Below are positions 1 to 7,913 of a DNA stretch of 64,000 bases, one piece after another (within the stretch, counting starts at the first letter, position 1; each line of letters starts with the position of its first letter). The stretch is taken from contig CAMNSA010000002.1 of NCBI GenBank assembly GCA_946554335.1, forward strand, positions 1 through 64,000, read 5' to 3'. The translations under genes were made by a program, and so were the position numbers. The notes below the pieces were generated by a model. That model ran no database searches. It was not told the origin of the DNA and saw only the letters and a list, made by a program, of their open reading frames with translations. This DNA is from an uncultured Neglectibacter sp. (lineage in GTDB: Bacteria; Bacillota; Clostridia; Oscillospirales; Acutalibacteraceae).

Positions 1-171
1 CGCAGGCTCGAAAAGTACCGGGCTTCTCCAAAGCAGATGGCGCTTTCAGCGCTTAAAAATGACCGCGAAGCGGTCATCACGGAGAACCCCTAAACCGCGA
101 GGCGGTTTCCTTTTCTCGCAGGCTCGAAAAGTACCGGGCTTCTCCAAAGCAGATGGCGCTTTCAGCGCTTA
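1..171. repeat. Direct repeat of 55 bases with intervening small hairpins
   Basis: An identical 55-base block occurs at 1-55 and again at 117-171; both end in a short AGCGCT-type palindrome. Between them are two mini-hairpins with stems GACCGC/GCGGTC (about 61-75) and AACCGC/GCGGTT (about 93-107). No reading frame covers it. The repeat may extend past the left edge of the window. It looks like an intergenic repeat family; no function can be assigned. The remaining stretch to 254 shows no feature beyond the approach to the next gene. Confidence 0.8.
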
Positions 172-254
172 TAGTAAAGTGAACGCTGGACAAAAAAGCT
201 GCCGCCGGTAAAAACGGCGCCGGAGGGCAGGGGCTTTCGCAAATCGTTTAAACT

Positions 255-1055
255 ATGGTATGGAGTGATCGCATTTTGGATTTCAATGCTTTTGATTTTA
301 TTCGCGACGGACTTTCCGAAGAGCTTGCCTCTCAGGGCTTCGGTCCGGCCGTGCCTTTGGAGGAGGAGGAGGGCCGCGCGGAGATGTTTTCCACCGGAGA
401 GCTGGCCTACAGCCTGCTTTACGATAGGGGAAAGCAGCGCTTTGAGCTGCGTTCAGCCACGCTGGACAGCGCGGGCGCTCCAGGGGAATGGCGCAGCCTT
501 TCTCTGTGGCTCTTTGATGAAAAAGAGGGCACGAAGGGCGATCTGGAAAGTATTCTGAATGACTTTCTGGATGTGGTGCGCGGGCCCAAGCGGGTGGCCA
601 TGGCCCAGCAGAAGAAAAAGCGGGGCAAAGACGACGAGCGGACGGTGGATCCTCTGTTTTTCTGCAACCGTCTGATCAATTTGTTCCCGGAGCTGCGGGA
701 GGAGCTTAACCAGGAGAAGATCCTTTACGGACAGGTGCGTTTCGTCGCCTTTACAAAGGAGAAGGTAGCTCCGAAAATGGAGGACCTGATCAAGAAATAT
801 CCGGAAAGCGAGCCGGTGTCTAAGCTTGCTGCCCTTTTTGACGATATGTATAAAAACGGCGACATGAACCTGCGCGCCATCCTGACGGCAGTGCTGCTCA
901 ACGAGCTTAGTGAGGAGGCTTTCGGCATCCTGCGGGAAAAGTTCGCGGACGAGCTGAAAAACGCCTCGAAGTATTCCAGAAAGCTCAAGGGCAAGAACAT
1001 CAAGCCGGAAAAGAAGAAAAAACAGAAACAGGTAGTGGCGAAGCTCTCCGACTGA
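255..1055 (+). CDS. Conserved hypothetical cytoplasmic protein (266 aa)
   Basis: I do not recognise the family. The protein is soluble, acidic in the N-terminal third, with a basic lysine-rich patch near residues 117-127 and a strongly basic Lys-rich tail (about residues 240-260). There is no signal peptide or membrane segment. The ATG at 255 has no good ribosome site; a TTG at 276 lies 10 bases after a GGAG (262-265) and would give a start at the conserved-looking DFNAFDF segment, so the true protein may be seven residues shorter. It ends in a terminator hairpin and sits just upstream of the rpmG-secE-nusG promoter, so it is a separate transcript. Confidence 0.7.
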   Translation: MVWSDRILDFNAFDFIRDGLSEELASQGFGPAVPLEEEEGRAEMFSTGELAYSLLYDRGKQRFELRSATLDSAGAPGEWRSLSLWLFDEKEGTKGDLESILNDFLDVVRGPKRVAMAQQKKKRGKDDERTVDPLFFCNRLINLFPELREELNQEKILYGQVRFVAFTKEKVAPKMEDLIKKYPESEPVSKLAALFDDMYKNGDMNLRAILTAVLLNELSEEAFGILREKFADELKNASKYSRKLKGKNIKPEKKKKQKQVVAKLSD

Positions 1056-1070
1056 TACTCGGAGAGCTTT
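1041..1070 (+). terminator. Hairpin terminator overlapping the end of the 255-1055 gene
   Basis: Stem AAGCTCTCCGA / TCGGAGAGCTT with a 7-base loop, overlapping the stop codon and followed by a mixed T-rich run (TTTGCTCTTTT). Confidence 0.7.
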
Positions 1071-1140
1071 GCTCTTTTGGAGAGCGTGCGCTTCTCCGTT
1101 CCGGATGAGAAACCGGCGGGAAAGAAGATAAAGAAAAGGC

Positions 1141-1170
1141 TTGACAGTGGGCTTTGTCCCATGCTATACT
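1141..1170 (+). promoter_or_regulatory. Sigma-A-type promoter of the rpmG-secE-nusG operon
   Basis: TTGACA at 1141-1146 and TATACT at 1165-1170, spaced by 18 bases, about 100 bases before rpmG. This is the only strong promoter seen before the ribosomal/NusG cluster. Confidence 0.8.
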
Positions 1171-1269
1171 GGGGATACCTCGAAAAGGGGCTATTTTTTT
1201 GTACCCATTTTTGAGGGAGGCTGAGGAGCAGATCCTCAAATTTTATCCGTAAAACGGAGGTGCCGACAA

Positions 1270-1419
1270 ATGAGAGTCAAGATCGTGTTGGCCTGCACAG
1301 AGTGCAAGCAGAGAAACTATAACACGAAGAAGAACAAGAAGAATGATCCGGACAGGCTTGAAATGAACAAGTACTGCAGATTCTGCCGGAAACACACCCT
1401 GCACAGGGAAACCAAGTAA
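1270..1419 (+). CDS. rpmG: 50S ribosomal protein L33
   Basis: The gene encodes 49 residues, the normal length of bacterial L33, a component of the large ribosomal subunit near the E site. Two Cys pairs (CTEC near residues 9-12 and CRFC near residues 36-40) mark the zinc-binding form of L33. An AACGGAGG ribosome site precedes the ATG. It is first in the rpmG-secE-nusG order that is typical of Firmicutes, downstream of a strong promoter. Confidence 0.95.
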   Translation: MRVKIVLACTECKQRNYNTKKNKKNDPDRLEMNKYCRFCRKHTLHRETK

Positions 1420-1430
1420 GGAGCGGGAAT

Positions 1431-1667
1431 ATGGCTGAAAACGAAAAGAAGAAAAACGCGTTTGTGCGCTTCTTCCAGAAAGTCATCAAGTTTTTCCGCG
1501 ATTGCAAGGGCGAGGTAAAGAAGATCGTTTGGCCTACGCCGAAGGCAGTGTTTAAGAATACGGGGGTCGTGCTGGTAACGATTGTCGTTCTTGGACTGTT
1601 CGTCTTTGCGCTGGATACAGGCTTCATGAAGCTTTTGAGCCTGGTGATGGAAGTCGCCCAGGGGTAA
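1431..1667 (+). CDS. secE: Preprotein translocase subunit SecE
   Basis: SecE is the small essential clamp of the SecYEG channel in the cytoplasmic membrane. The 78-residue protein has a basic N-terminal amphipathic part, the conserved VKKIVWPT segment (about residues 27-34) before a single membrane helix (about residues 43-62), which is the single-helix form of SecE found in most bacteria. It lies 11 bases after rpmG and before nusG, the standard order. Confidence 0.95.
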   Translation: MAENEKKKNAFVRFFQKVIKFFRDCKGEVKKIVWPTPKAVFKNTGVVLVTIVVLGLFVFALDTGFMKLLSLVMEVAQG

Positions 1668-1725
1668 CCCAAGGGTAAAAGTCCTTTTGCCGGCTGTATG
1701 TATCTAGGAAAGCGGAGGGAAACAG

Positions 1726-2250
1726 ATGGCAGACGAAGCGAAATGGTATGTGATCCATACCTATTCGGGATATGAAAACAAAGTGGCCTCTAACTTGGAA
1801 AAGACGGTGGAGAACCGGCAGCTTCAGGAGCTGATCCAGGAGGTGCGCGTGCCCACGGAAAAGGTTTTGGAAGTGGGCAGCGACGGCAAGCGCAAGGAAG
1901 TAGAGCGCAAGACTTTTCCCGGATATGTGATCGTAAAAATGGTGATGACCGATGAATCCTGGTACGCGGTGCGCAATATCCGCGGCTGCACAGGCTTTGT
2001 GGGGCCTTCCTCCAAGCCGGTGCCGCTGACAGACGAAGAGGTTTCCCACCTGGGTATTGAAAAGCGGGAGATCCAGGTCAGCTACAAGGTGGGCGATTCC
2101 GTCAATATCGTGGACGGCCCTCTGGAAGGCTTTATCGGTATCGTCGAAGAGCTGGATGTGGAAAAGAACCGCTTGAGAGTGGTGGTTTCCATGTTCGGGC
2201 GGGATACGCCTGTTGAGCTGGAGCTCGACCAGGCGGAGCCTGTGGGATGA
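1726..2250 (+). CDS. nusG: Transcription termination/antitermination factor NusG
   Basis: The 174-residue length matches NusG. The N-terminal NGN domain opens with WYVIHTYSGYE (residues 7-17), contacts RNA polymerase and contains the PGYV segment; the C-terminal KOW domain has the VGDSVNIVDGPLEGF signature (about residues 122-136). It modulates pausing, Rho action and transcription-translation coupling. AAGCGGAGGG precedes the ATG. It is co-transcribed with secE and probably reads into rplK. Confidence 0.96.
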   Translation: MADEAKWYVIHTYSGYENKVASNLEKTVENRQLQELIQEVRVPTEKVLEVGSDGKRKEVERKTFPGYVIVKMVMTDESWYAVRNIRGCTGFVGPSSKPVPLTDEEVSHLGIEKREIQVSYKVGDSVNIVDGPLEGFIGIVEELDVEKNRLRVVVSMFGRDTPVELELDQAEPVG

Positions 2251-2369
2251 GGATCCTGTTTCTTTAGTTCAAAACAAGGTGTCAGACGGAAGCTCCGGAG
2301 CAGATCCTTTAATGGGAATTCCATTTTGGTAAAGCTATTGGAATGTTCGTTTCGAGCGTCCGTTTTGAA

Positions 2370-2440
2370 CGAGGGGCACTGCCCCTGTGGGAGGCGCAGC
2401 TGAAATTTTTTCTGCGGCTGTGCCGCCATCGACCACGAAT
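2370..2440 (+). promoter_or_regulatory. Structured rplK leader, possible L1 autoregulatory site
   Basis: The 207 bases between nusG and rplK carry no gene. They hold a short AGGGGCA/TGCCCCT hairpin (about 2371-2386), then a GTGGGAG motif (2387 onward) leading into a GGCGCAGC/GCTGTGCC stem. In many bacteria L1 represses rplK-rplA by binding a mimic of its 23S rRNA site next to a GGGAG bulge; the motif is suggestive only. Confidence 0.35.
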
Positions 2441-2457
2441 TTTGGAGGTGCAAAAAA

Positions 2458-2883
2458 ATGGCTCAGAAGGTAACGGGCTTTATCAAGCTCCAGATCCCTG
2501 CCGGAAAAGCGACTCCGGCGCCGCCTGTCGGTCCTGCGCTTGGCCAGCATGGCGTCAACATTATGGCGTTTACGAAAGAATTTAACGAGCGTACCAAGAA
2601 TGACGCGGGCCTGATCATTCCCGTCGTAATTACAGTGTATGCCGACCGTTCTTTCACTTTTATTACGAAAACTCCTCCGGCCGCGGTGCTGATCAAGAAG
2701 GCCTGCGGGATCGAGACAGCTTCCGGGGAGCCCAACAAGAAGAAGGTAGCTACCATCACCCGTGAGCAGGTGCAGAAGATCGCCGAGCAGAAGATGCCCG
2801 ATCTCAACGCTGCCTCTGTGGAGACAGCCATGAGCATGATCGCCGGCACTGCCCGCAGCATGGGTATTGAAGTAGTAGATTAA
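2458..2883 (+). CDS. rplK: 50S ribosomal protein L11
   Basis: L11 forms the base of the stalk and the GTPase-associated centre of the large subunit. The 141-residue length is exactly usual. The N-terminal domain shows [30 protein letters not shown] and the C-terminal domain contains the 23S-binding [11 protein letters not shown] segment (about residues 74-84). TTTGGAGGTG precedes the ATG. It is followed 56 bases on by rplA. Confidence 0.97.
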   Translation: MAQKVTGFIKLQIPAGKATPAPPVGPALGQHGVNIMAFTKEFNERTKNDAGLIIPVVITVYADRSFTFITKTPPAAVLIKKACGIETASGEPNKKKVATITREQVQKIAEQKMPDLNAASVETAMSMIAGTARSMGIEVVD

Positions 2884-2939
2884 TTCCCGGGTGGGAGGAA
2901 ATCCTTTGATCCGATATTTACCACTGGAGGAAAATAACA

Positions 2940-3632
2940 ATGAAACACGGTAAAAAGTATGTGGACGGCGCGAAGCTCATCGACCGCAACAGGCTGTACG
3001 ATGTGGCGGAGGCGCTGGATATCTGTGTCAAGACCGGCACAGCGAAGTTTGATGAAACAGTAGAGCTGCACGTGAAGCTGGGCGTTGACGGCCGTCACGC
3101 TGACCAGCAGGTGCGCGGCGCCATTGTGCTGCCCAACGGCACCGGCAAGTCCGTGCGCGTTCTGGCCATCTGCAAGGGCGACAATATTGAGGCCGCTCAG
3201 GCTGCCGGAGCCGATTATGTAGGCGCGGAAGAGATGGTACAGAAGATCCAGTCTGAGGGCTGGATGGATTTTGATGTTCTAATCACCACCCCTGATATGA
3301 TGGGTCTGGTTGGCCGTCTCGGTAAGGTGCTGGGCCCCCGCGGCCTGATGCCTAACCCCAAGGCGGGAACTGTGACCCCGGATATCGCCAAGGCCATCAC
3401 CGAGGCGAAGGCCGGTAAGATCGAGTATCGTCTGGATAAGACCAACATCATTCACTGCCCCATCGGCAAGGTCTCCTTCGGCGCCCAGAAGCTCTCTGAG
3501 AACTTCGACACGCTGATGGACGCCATCGTCAAGGCGAAGCCTGCCGCAGCGAAGGGCCAGTATGTGCGTACCTGTGTGGTTAGCGCCACCATGGGCCCCG
3601 GCGTGAAGATCAACCCCGCTAAGTTCATCTAA
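2940..3632 (+). CDS. rplA: 50S ribosomal protein L1
   Basis: L1 builds the mobile L1 stalk that guides deacylated tRNA out of the E site and commonly represses its own operon. At 230 residues it has usual length. The signature [15 protein letters not shown] (about residues 131-145) and the final MGPGVKI motif are present. An ACTGGAGG site precedes the ATG. A strong terminator follows, so rplJ-rplL is a separate transcript. Confidence 0.97.
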   Translation: MKHGKKYVDGAKLIDRNRLYDVAEALDICVKTGTAKFDETVELHVKLGVDGRHADQQVRGAIVLPNGTGKSVRVLAICKGDNIEAAQAAGADYVGAEEMVQKIQSEGWMDFDVLITTPDMMGLVGRLGKVLGPRGLMPNPKAGTVTPDIAKAITEAKAGKIEYRLDKTNIIHCPIGKVSFGAQKLSENFDTLMDAIVKAKPAAAKGQYVRTCVVSATMGPGVKINPAKFI

Positions 3633-3650
3633 ACAAACACTTACAGATAA

Positions 3651-3684
3651 AAAGGATGGAGAATTTTTCTCCATCCTTTTTTTG
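3651..3684 (+). terminator. Rho-independent terminator after rplA
   Basis: Perfect stem AAAGGATGGAGAA / TTCTCCATCCTTT with a 3-base loop, followed by a run of T residues. Confidence 0.92.
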
Positions 3685-3730
3685 CACCGAATCAAAACCG
3701 GAGCCTCCCGAAAGTTTTTTGGGAAAAAAC

Positions 3731-3759
3731 TTGACAAATTCTCTCCCGTGTGATAACAT
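3731..3759 (+). promoter_or_regulatory. Sigma-A-type promoter of rplJ-rplL
   Basis: TTGACA at 3731-3736 and TAACAT at 3754-3759 with 17-base spacing, directly upstream of the L10 leader. Confidence 0.75.
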
Positions 3760-3769
3760 CTGTTATGTT

Positions 3770-3936
3770 GTCGATCCGAAGACAGCAGGTGCAAACCATG
3801 ACACTGAAGTGCCATGGGGCATAAACGGTTGATCCGGCCTGCCGAGGAAAGAAGCGCAGAGAATCAGTATGCATAATGTCGTATGAGTTGATTCGCGCCT
3901 TTCCGCAGGTTTTGCCGGAAAGGCGCTTTATTTTGT
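3770..3936 (+). ncRNA. Ribosomal L10 leader with attenuator hairpin
   Basis: The segment has the conserved L10-leader features: the GAAGACAGCAGGTGC block (about 3778-3792), the pairing partner GGCCTGCCGAGG (about 3836-3847), and a downstream terminator hairpin GCGCCTTTCCG (3895-3905) / CGGAAAGGCGC (3916-3926) followed by TTTATTTTG. In Firmicutes the L10(L12)4 complex binds this leader and controls read-through into rplJ-rplL. The placement, 40 bases before the rplJ start, fits. Confidence 0.88.
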
Positions 3937-3965
3937 GCCTATTACTCATCCGGAGGTGAAACGAA

Positions 3966-4496
3966 TTGCCCAGTGAGAAAATTCTTGAGCAGAAAAAGCA
4001 GCAGGTCGCAGAGCTGAAAGAAGCTTTCCAGAAGGCCAATGTGGGCGTGCTGGTCAATTACAGCGGCATCACAGTGGAGCAGGACACCAAGCTGAGAAAG
4101 CAGCTGCGGGAAGCGGGATGCGAGTATAAGGTCGTAAAGAATACCCTGCTTTCCCTGGCCTTTAAGGAGGCCGGCATCGACGGCCTGGAGGAGTATCTGA
4201 ACGGTACCACAGCCATCGCCTACAGCGACGCCGGTTATGTGGACGCGCCGAAGATCCTTTCCGAGTATGCTGAGTCCAGCGACACCTTTAAGGTGAAGGC
4301 CGGCTTTATTGACGGCGGCGCGGTGGACACCGAGAGCATTGCCGCCCTGGCGAAGCTGCCTCCCAAGGAGGTTCTGGTCGCACAGGTGCTGGGAGGCCTC
4401 AACTCTCCCATTCAGGGCTTTGCCAATGTGCTCAGCGGCACGATGCGCGGTCTGGTAGTTGCTCTCAACGCTATTGCGCAGAAGCAGTCCGCATAA
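3966..4496 (+). CDS. rplJ: 50S ribosomal protein L10
   Basis: L10 anchors the L7/L12 dimers to the ribosome and, bound to L12, represses its own leader. The 176 residues fit the family; the N-terminal rRNA-binding part shows KANVGVLVNYSGITV and the C-terminal helix that carries L12 dimers follows. Translation starts at TTG 3966, nine bases after CGGAGG; there is no ATG in a plausible place, and the protein opens with the expected PSEKILEQKK. Confidence 0.95.
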   Translation: MPSEKILEQKKQQVAELKEAFQKANVGVLVNYSGITVEQDTKLRKQLREAGCEYKVVKNTLLSLAFKEAGIDGLEEYLNGTTAIAYSDAGYVDAPKILSEYAESSDTFKVKAGFIDGGAVDTESIAALAKLPPKEVLVAQVLGGLNSPIQGFANVLSGTMRGLVVALNAIAQKQSA

Positions 4497-4586
4497 CGCG
4501 GCTGACTTTTCTCCAATGCCTGGAAAGGGGCATTGGCGGAACGAAAACATTTAAGACTGAAAAAATTAAATTTGGAGGTACATGTC

Positions 4587-4970
4587 ATGTCTGAGAAGGT
4601 CACCAATCTGATTGAAGAAGTAAAGGCTCTTACTGTTCTGGAGCTCTCTGAGCTGGTCAAGGCTCTGGAGGAGGAGTTCGGCGTATCCGCTGCCGCTCCT
4701 GCCGCTGTTGCCGTTGCTGCTCCTGCTGCCGGCGGCGCTGCCCCCGCTGCGGAAGAGAAGAGCGAGTTTGATGTCATCCTGAAGGCTGCCGGCGAGAACA
4801 AGATCAATGTGATCAAGGTCGTGAAGGAAGCCACCGGTCTGGGCCTGAAGGAGGCCAAGGCTCTGGTTGACGAGGCTCCCAAGGCCATCAAGGAAGGCGC
4901 TCCCAAGGACGAAGCTGAGGCCCTGAAGGCTAAGCTGACCGAGGCCGGCGCTGAGGTAGAGCTGAAGTAA
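4587..4970 (+). CDS. rplL: 50S ribosomal protein L7/L12
   Basis: This is the acidic stalk protein that recruits and activates translational GTPases. The frame is open back to 4533, but the ATG at 4587 is chosen because TTTGGAGG (4571-4578) precedes it at eight bases and the protein then has 127 residues, the normal size. It shows the N-terminal dimerisation helix, an Ala/Pro-rich hinge (about residues 37-58) and the C-terminal domain with [20 protein letters not shown] 24-base hairpin (4513-4536) lies between rplJ and rplL. rpoB does not follow. Confidence 0.97.
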   Translation: MSEKVTNLIEEVKALTVLELSELVKALEEEFGVSAAAPAAVAVAAPAAGGAAPAAEEKSEFDVILKAAGENKINVIKVVKEATGLGLKEAKALVDEAPKAIKEGAPKDEAEALKAKLTEAGAEVELK

Positions 4971-4990
4971 TTTCACCTTTCGGAAAATTG

Positions 4991-5027
4991 ACAGAGCGTT
5001 CCTTTTGGGACGCTCTGTTTTTTTGTG
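4991..5027 (+). terminator. Rho-independent terminator after rplL
   Basis: Stem ACAGAGCGTTCC / GGGACGCTCTGT with a TTTT loop and a run of seven or more T residues. It closes the rplJ-rplL transcript before any rpoB gene. Confidence 0.92.
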
Positions 5028-5199
5028 GGAGAAAATTCGCTTTTCCCAAAGGAAGAGGCAGGTTTGCTTTCAAAAGGGAAGAGGTGAGATCTGTTGGAAA
5101 CATTTCCTCCCATGGGGAAAACCGGTTGAGATCCGGTTGAAAATATGAATATATTGTGAACATTTCAAAAATGGGTTGCATTCTGCGGCAAGGCGTGTT

Positions 5200-5242
5200 A
5201 AACTGTAACTAAATTGTAACACTTGTAATTAAGATGTAATTG
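5200..5242 (+). promoter_or_regulatory. Four phased TGTAA repeats, probable response-regulator site
   Basis: TGTAAC/TGTAAT boxes start at 5204, 5215, 5224 and 5235, that is spacings of 11, 9 and 11 bases, so all sit on nearly one face of the helix. This layout resembles the tandem half-sites of OmpR/PhoB-type regulators. It lies about 80 bases upstream of the small membrane-protein gene. The rest of the 5028-5321 gap shows no gene. The identity of the binder is unknown. Confidence 0.45.
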
Positions 5243-5321
5243 CTTCCCGGATCTTATAAATGAGACCAGATAGCAACTCATTATATGCTACTATTTGTTT
5301 TGTAAGCGAGGTGGCTTTTTG

Positions 5322-5675
5322 ATGAGCCGTACTGCAAAGAATTTTCTAAGCTTTCTGCTTGTTTTTGTTTTGACCGTCATCACGGTAATGGCGCTGAGCC
5401 TTGCCACACAGGCCAAAGAGGAGCCCGCCGCGGCCTATGTGCGTACAGTGGCGGCTCAGACACAGGGGAATAGCCAGCACTCTCTATCCGTCCCTGTGCC
5501 GGAAGAGCAGCCTGCCACCGGCTCATCCCTGGGAGCCTTCCTTCTGCTGCTTGCCATTCCCTGCGGCGGCGGGGCAGCGTTCCTGCTTGCCAGACGCCGG
5601 GGTTTTTCTCCGGAGCGTACTGCGGGCAGACGCTATTCTCCCCGGTATGACATGGCTTTCCGGGAAAGCAGATAA
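5322..5675 (+). CDS. Small membrane-anchored protein of unknown function
   Basis: The frame opens at TTG 5295, but ATG 5322 lies eight bases after CGAGGTGG and starts an N-terminal signal/anchor helix (about residues 6-28, FLSFLLVFVLTVITVMALSL). A short extracytoplasmic stretch of roughly 45 residues follows, then QPATG, a second hydrophobic helix and an ARRRG positive patch, ending in a basic tail. The QPATG-helix-RRR order resembles a sortase sorting signal with Q instead of L, but the protein continues about 25 residues past the basic patch, so a simple two-helix membrane protein is as likely. No family is recognised. Confidence 0.6.
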   Translation: MSRTAKNFLSFLLVFVLTVITVMALSLATQAKEEPAAAYVRTVAAQTQGNSQHSLSVPVPEEQPATGSSLGAFLLLLAIPCGGGAAFLLARRRGFSPERTAGRRYSPRYDMAFRESR

Positions 5676-5713
5676 CAGTTTGCGTATAAGGGTTTTCGTC
5701 CTTTCATATTTTA

Positions 5714-5757
5714 CTAAAAATCAAACCGGCGATAAAATCGCCGGTTTGATTTTTAGG
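5714..5757. terminator. Bidirectional-looking terminator hairpin
   Basis: Near-perfect stem CTAAAAATCAAACCGGCGAT / ATCGCCGGTTTGATTTTTAG around a 3-base loop, with T-rich sequence on the plus strand, ending the 5322-5675 transcript. Confidence 0.85.
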
Positions 5758-5840
5758 ATGGAAAAAGCGGACCCGCTCCTTTCAAACGAAGGTCCGGAAG
5801 ATATTTCCTGACAGGAAAGATGAAAAAAAGCGATATTATC

Positions 5841-5869
5841 TTGAATTTTGCAGGCATTTACGGTATGAT
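5841..5869 (+). promoter_or_regulatory. Promoter of the LRR/SLH surface-protein gene
   Basis: TTGAAT at 5841-5846 and TATGAT at 5864-5869 with 17-base spacing, 40 bases before the ATG at 5910. Confidence 0.7.
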
Positions 5870-5909
5870 TAAAGAACATACATATGTTTTTTGAGAGGAA
5901 ACGAATTCT

Positions 5910-7439
5910 ATGAAAATAAAAAGGATTGCTGCACTGTGTTTATCGCTGGTCCTTTTGGCGGTAATGCTTCCCATACAGGCTTTTGCAGTCGATAATTTGG
6001 TGTACCGTGTTGGCGATAACGGGTATCTTGCCTTGAATCGCTATACCGGCGTTATCATTGACTCTACCAATATCCAGGGGGATGTAACGATCCCCTCCTC
6101 GGTGGAAGGGATCGCCGTCACCGGCATCGCCGACGAGGTGTTTAAGGGCTATGAGAATCTTCGTTCTATCAAGATCCCCTCTTCCGTAGAGAGGATCGGG
6201 GATCAGGCTTTTTGGGGCTGTACCCGGCTGCGCAAGGTAGAGATCGCGGAAGGCCTTTCCTATCTGGGAAAGCGGGCCTTTCAGTACTGCTATTCCCTGA
6301 ATGATGTCACGCTGCCCGCCTCTCTGGACGCTCTGGAGGACTACACCTTCGCCTCCTGCATCAAGCTGGAGTCTGTCAAGGTTCCTTCCGGAGTCCTTCG
6401 GATGGGAAGTTATGTCTTTGAAAAGTGCGAGGTTTTAAAGTCTATCACCCTGCCCCAGGGCCTGACAACCATTGGGGAGTATTCCTTCAGCAACTGCCCC
6501 GCGCTGGAGACGATCGCTCTGCCCTCCGGGCTCACCTCTCTGGAAACAGCTTTGTTTGACAACTGCACTTCTCTTCGTTCCGTCACGGTGCCCAGTACCG
6601 TAAAAACCGTCGGACAATCTGCATTCGGCGGCTGCACCGCCTTAAAGTCCTTAGTGCTGCCGGAAGGGGTAGAACGGATCTCAGACTGGGCTTTTCGCGG
6701 CTGCTCCGCTCTTTCCAAGCTCACAATGCCTGCTTCCATCAAAAGCATTGCGGCCGATTCCTTCTATGGCTGTACAAGCCTTGCCTTTGTAGTGAGCAGC
6801 GATACTTATGCTCAGGCTTTTGCGGCCGCCAACGGGATCCCTTATGAGATCAATGGCGGAGGATCCGGCTCAGATGAGCCGGATCCTCCGGGTCCCAGCG
6901 ATCTGCCCTTTATGGACATTGAATCCCATTGGGCGAAGGACGCCATCCTGTGGGCTTATGAGAACGGCTATTTCAAGGGTACCAGCGAGACGCGCTTTAC
7001 CCCCAACGGGACAGTGAACCGCGCCATGTTTGTGGAGGTCCTTTACCGGATCGAAGGAAGTCCCGCCACAGGTTCACATCCCTTTACGGATGTGCCCCAG
7101 AAGGCCTATTATGTGGGCGCGGTGGCCTGGGCCTCCTCTGCCGGGATCGTGGACGGTACTGGGAAAGGAAAATTCTCGCCCGCCAAAATGATCACCAGAG
7201 AGCAGTTTGCCACCATGCTTTACCGTTATGCCCAGTACAAGGGCCTGGACACCTCCGCCAGGGGAGATCTCAGCCGCTTTGTGGATTCCAATAAGGTGAG
7301 CAATTTCGCCCAGGAGGCGATGACCTGGGCAGTGGGCGAGGAGATTATCACCGGCAAGAACGGTCCCTATCTGAGCCCGAAGGGTAACGCGACCCGCGGT
7401 GAGGCAGCCACTATGCTGCAGCGCTTCCTGGAGAAGTGA
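5910..7439 (+). CDS. BspA-type leucine-rich-repeat protein with three SLH domains
   Basis: A 509-residue exported surface protein. Residues 1-27 form a clear signal peptide ending AFA. Residues about 45-310 hold about ten 23-residue BspA/TpLRR-type repeats (pattern FxxCxxLxxVxLPxxLxxIGxxAF). After a Gly/Pro linker (about 313-327), three S-layer-homology domains (about residues 330-385, 390-445 and 450-509) would bind pyruvylated secondary cell-wall polymer and hold the protein on the wall. BspA-like LRR proteins of gut bacteria bind host or bacterial ligands; the ligand here is unknown. GAGAGGAAA precedes the ATG. Monocistronic between its promoter and a terminator. Confidence 0.9.
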   Translation: MKIKRIAALCLSLVLLAVMLPIQAFAVDNLVYRVGDNGYLALNRYTGVIIDSTNIQGDVTIPSSVEGIAVTGIADEVFKGYENLRSIKIPSSVERIGDQAFWGCTRLRKVEIAEGLSYLGKRAFQYCYSLNDVTLPASLDALEDYTFASCIKLESVKVPSGVLRMGSYVFEKCEVLKSITLPQGLTTIGEYSFSNCPALETIALPSGLTSLETALFDNCTSLRSVTVPSTVKTVGQSAFGGCTALKSLVLPEGVERISDWAFRGCSALSKLTMPASIKSIAADSFYGCTSLAFVVSSDTYAQAFAAANGIPYEINGGGSGSDEPDPPGPSDLPFMDIESHWAKDAILWAYENGYFKGTSETRFTPNGTVNRAMFVEVLYRIEGSPATGSHPFTDVPQKAYYVGAVAWASSAGIVDGTGKGKFSPAKMITREQFATMLYRYAQYKGLDTSARGDLSRFVDSNKVSNFAQEAMTWAVGEEIITGKNGPYLSPKGNATRGEAATMLQRFLEK

Positions 7440-7492
7440 GGCTGAAAAAGCCGCCCCTCCCGAAAGCAGGGATTTTTGAACTGAATTTTTCC

Positions 7493-7533
7493 AGCGATTT
7501 CAGCCAAATTCGGTTGAAATCGCTTTTCTTTTC
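7493..7533 (+). terminator. Terminator after the LRR/SLH gene
   Basis: Stem AGCGATTTCA (7493-7502) / TGAAATCGCT (7515-7524) followed by TTTCTTTTC. Confidence 0.8.
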
Positions 7534-7552
7534 AGAAAATTTCGAAAAGGAA

Positions 7553-7581
7553 TTGACAAAACTCTTATTTTTCTTTATATT
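7553..7581 (+). promoter_or_regulatory. Strong promoter upstream of the pot leader region
   Basis: TTGACA at 7553-7558 and TATATT at 7576-7581 with 17-base spacing. Predicted transcription start is near 7588, about 325 bases before potA, so a long leader or a separate small RNA is made. Confidence 0.75.
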
Positions 7582-7587
7582 TATTCC

Positions 7588-7722
7588 ATTGCGTTTGCAT
7601 CTGAAAAAGAAGGCCGGCGCCAGGGAGGTATCAGATCCCGGCCTTCATAAAAGCGGTCCTGCTGTGTTGCCGCGGTTTCTTTTTGTGGATCGGGTGCGCC
7701 CGTAAAACGGGCGCGCTTTTTC
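7588..7722 (+). ncRNA. Candidate structured leader or small RNA ending in a terminator, upstream of potABCD
   Basis: Between the 7553 promoter and potA there is no convincing gene. A perfect 9-bp stem GAAGGCCGG (7609-7617) / CCGGCCTTC (7638-7646) encloses a 20-base loop, a second imperfect hairpin follows (about 7650-7677), then an intrinsic terminator, stem 7694-7702 / 7708-7716 with a TTTTTCT tail. This is the layout of a riboswitch/attenuator or of a free small RNA. I do not recognise a known class. Two further hairpins lie nearer to potA (7796-7822 and 7825-7844). Confidence 0.5.
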
Positions 7723-7795
7723 TGTATAAGAGAAATCTCGTTTTGATCCTTTGCGGGAGGCAATTCTGATAAGCGGGGCCGGGTTATTGTGTGCA

Positions 7796-7844
7796 GCAGA
7801 AATACAGATCCTGTGTTTCTGCCGGAAAAAGCGAAAGCTTTTTC
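7796..7844 (+). other. Two leader hairpins before potA
   Basis: Stem GCAGAAA / TTTCTGC (7796-7802 with 7816-7822) containing an inner CAG/CTG pair, then a perfect GAAAAAGC-GAAA-GCTTTTTC tetraloop hairpin (7825-7844). They separate the upstream terminator from the potA ribosome site and may protect a processed 5' end. No protein is encoded here. Confidence 0.5.
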
Positions 7845-7913
7845 TCAGGGGATAATGAAGACACGCAGAACTGATTTTGGCACGCTGTGCCGCCGCAAAG
7901 GAGATGCATATCC

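Noticed and set aside
5322-5675. Canonical sortase substrate
   Set aside because: The QPATG motif lacks Leu and the chain continues well past the basic patch, so sorting is only a possibility.
7436-7705. 89-codon plus-strand frame after the LRR/SLH gene
   Set aside because: It spans a terminator and a promoter and the leader hairpins; no ribosome site.
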